Below, piece by piece: positions 62,710-64,000 of a DNA stretch of 64,000 nt. The stretch is from Haloferax larsenii JCM 13917 (GTDB lineage Archaea; Halobacteriota; Halobacteria; Halobacteriales; Haloferacaceae), in the NCBI RefSeq assembly GCF_000336955.1, contig NZ_AOLI01000009.1, positions 194,652 through 258,651 of the forward strand, read 5' to 3'. A program made the position numbers and the translations under genes. Position 1 is the first letter of the stretch. Every line of letters begins with the position of its first letter. The notes beneath the pieces are model-generated. The model saw only the letters and a list, made by a program, of their open reading frames with translations. It ran no database searches and was not told the origin of the DNA.

Positions 62710-63234
62710 ATGAAAACCGAGACGGGGCGCGTCGAGGAACTCTACACCGCGCCCTCGAAAGGTTCGCCGATGGTCGCCCACGACACCGTCGAACTGTGCG
62801 ATGGTGGCCTCGTTGGCGACCGCTACCGCGACGGCACGGGGTACTACTCGGCGACAGACGGGTGTGCAGTGACGCTCGTCGATGCCGCCGTCCTCGACGA
62901 CGCCCGAACCGAGTTCGGTCTCGACCTCTCGGATGGCGTCCACCGTCGCAATATCGTCGTTCGCGGCGTCGACCTCGAAACGCTCCTCGATGCGACGTTC
63001 GACCTCGGCGAGGCGACGCTCCGCGGAACGAAGCTCCGACCGCCCTGTGCACACCTCGCGGACCTCGTCGGCGACGACGTTGGCGACGCCCTCCGAGAGA
63101 AACGCGGCGGTATCTGCGCCGAAGTCGTCGCACCCGGCCGCGTCGGAGTCGGCGACGAACTTCGGGTAGTCGAAGCCAACCCACGAGAGATGGGTCGCCA
63201 CATCGCCGAGCGACTCGGGGGTGACATCGAATGA
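62710..63234 (+). CDS. MOSC domain protein
   Basis: A 174-residue single MOSC domain: EELYTAPSKGSPM near the start, GLVGDRYRDGTGYYS, GVHRRNIVVRGVDLE, and the conserved cysteine in LRPPCAHLAD. MOSC proteins carry or transfer sulfur to the molybdenum cofactor or reduce hydroxylated bases; two molybdoenzymes are also encoded in the window, though far away. Its stop overlaps the galactokinase start (ATGA). Confidence 0.8.
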   Translation: MKTETGRVEELYTAPSKGSPMVAHDTVELCDGGLVGDRYRDGTGYYSATDGCAVTLVDAAVLDDARTEFGLDLSDGVHRRNIVVRGVDLETLLDATFDLGEATLRGTKLRPPCAHLADLVGDDVGDALREKRGGICAEVVAPGRVGVGDELRVVEANPREMGRHIAERLGGDIE

Positions 63235-64000
63235 CTGGACCGAGTTCCGACCCCGAGTCGGACCCCAAATCCCGCGCGATTGCCGGACTGCGTGCCGCAT
63301 TCGATAGCGACCGCCCGCACGCGTCCGACCCGGTTCTTGCAGTCGCTCCCGGTCGCGTGAACCTCGTCGGAGGACACACAGACTACAACGACGGCCTTTG
63401 TCTCCCGCTCGCCGTGGACCGACACGTCGCCGTGGCCGCGTGGCCCCGAGACGACGACGTGATTCGTGCCCACGCGACCGACTTCGGGGAGACGGCGACG
63501 TTCGCACCCGACGACAGCCCCGATGGATGGGCCGCCTACGTCGCCGCCGTCGCCCGAGTCCTCCGAGAAGACGTCACCCTCCCCGGCGCTGACCTCGCAA
63601 TCGCCTCCGACGTGCCATCTGGTGCCGGGCTCTCGTCGTCCGCAGCACTCGAACTCGCGGTCGGCCAGTCATTGCTCGGGGTCGCAGACGCGACCATGGA
63701 CCCGACCGACCTCGCGCTCGCGTGCTGGCGGGCCGAGCGCGAGGGCGTCGGCGTCGAATGCGGCATCCTCGACCAGTTTGCGTCCGGGCTCTGCGAACCC
63801 GACTCCGCGCTCTTCTTGGACTGCCGTTCGCGCGAGTTCGAACACGTTGCGTTCGGCGGCGACGTGGGTATTCTGGTCGTCGACACCGGCGTCTCCCACG
63901 AACTTGCCGACTCCGGGTACAACGACCGAGTACGCGAGTGTCGCGAGGCGGTCGCCGCACTCGCAGCGGCGTCAGACTCGAACCTCACGTCGCTCCGAGA
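63231..64000 (+). CDS. galK: galactokinase-like GHMP kinase, 3' end cut by the window
   Basis: The open frame starts at ATG (MTGPSSDPES) and runs to the window edge without a stop, giving at least 256 residues. GRVNLVGGHTDYNDG is the galactokinase substrate motif and SDVPSGAGLSSSAALELA is the GHMP ATP-binding loop. VECGILDQFAS fits the family's third region. It would phosphorylate galactose or a similar sugar. The start overlaps the MOSC stop by four bases. Confidence 0.85.
   Translation, partial: MTGPSSDPESDPKSRAIAGLRAAFDSDRPHASDPVLAVAPGRVNLVGGHTDYNDGLCLPLAVDRHVAVAAWPRDDDVIRAHATDFGETATFAPDDSPDGWAAYVAAVARVLREDVTLPGADLAIASDVPSGAGLSSSAALELAVGQSLLGVADATMDPTDLALACWRAEREGVGVECGILDQFASGLCEPDSALFLDCRSREFEHVAFGGDVGILVVDTGVSHELADSGYNDRVRECREAVAALAAASDSNLTSLR

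Noticed and set aside
1..64000. CRISPR array
   Set aside because: No regularly spaced repeats with unique spacers were found; the two tandem arrays have no spacers.

Overview
The window is chromosomal DNA from a haloarchaeon, most likely Haloferax or a close relative. The reading frames are GC-rich and their products strongly acidic. Signal peptides are mostly Tat type with twin-arginine motifs, several with an archaeal lipobox. Many genes have a TATA element about 25-30 bases before the start codon and almost no leader. Signature archaeal genes are present: transcription factor B, digeranylgeranylglyceryl-phosphate synthase, an archaeal menaquinone route, a HemAT transducer and UPF0058. The genus assignment is inference from gene content and order.

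Layout. Positions 1-8.8 kb hold a methyltransferase, a cold-shock protein, a nucleotide-sugar-type epimerase, a covalent-flavin oxidoreductase, a FilR1-type regulator, a membrane sulfite-oxidase-like molybdoenzyme, a PKD-like Tat protein and several very small proteins. From about 8.8 to 11.5 kb lies an AT-richer accessory island with a DUF3892 protein, a PD-(D/E)XK-like nuclease, a double zinc-ribbon HTH protein and a frameshifted gene. It ends at a tRNA-Arg(TCG) gene flanked by a partial copy of its 3' end and by a long stem-loop built from the same sequence. I see no integrase in it.

From 11.6 to 36.7 kb is core chromosome: lipid synthesis (UbiA-type prenyltransferase), a GvpD/KaiC-like ATPase, cysteine synthase, and a three-gene ABC export operon in which one permease is fused to a PrsW-like intramembrane protease. 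It continues with a hydroxyacyl-CoA dehydrogenase, a helix-hairpin-helix protein with GDWTP repeats, fructose-1,6-bisphosphatase preceded by a translationally coupled small ORF, an acyl-CoA carboxylase beta subunit, a MaoC hydratase, two glutamate dehydrogenases around a CitE-type lyase, pyrBI and a hybrid histidine kinase.

From 36.9 to 48.5 kb the main theme is menaquinone synthesis on the minus strand (menC, menA, menB, menD, menF). It is interrupted by an iron-uptake pair (substrate-binding lipoprotein and TrxR-like flavoprotein) whose promoter carries two DtxR-type iron boxes, and by small membrane proteins. I saw no menE in the window. From 48.7 to 64 kb come a SnoaL-like protein, a second molybdoenzyme, a ribbon-helix-helix regulator, UPF0058, a rhomboid protease, a METTL5-like rRNA methyltransferase, an SNase with a lamin-tail domain, TFB, a membrane glycosyltransferase-like protein, a universal stress protein, a 2Fe-2S ferredoxin, a rhodanese/metallo-beta-lactamase fusion, HemAT, a ferritin-like protein, a MOSC protein and the start of galactokinase, which runs off the window.

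The best candidates for something new are the tRNA-linked island with its structured repeat, the permease-PrsW fusion, the 44-residue leader ORF of fbp, and several short proteins below usual annotation limits.
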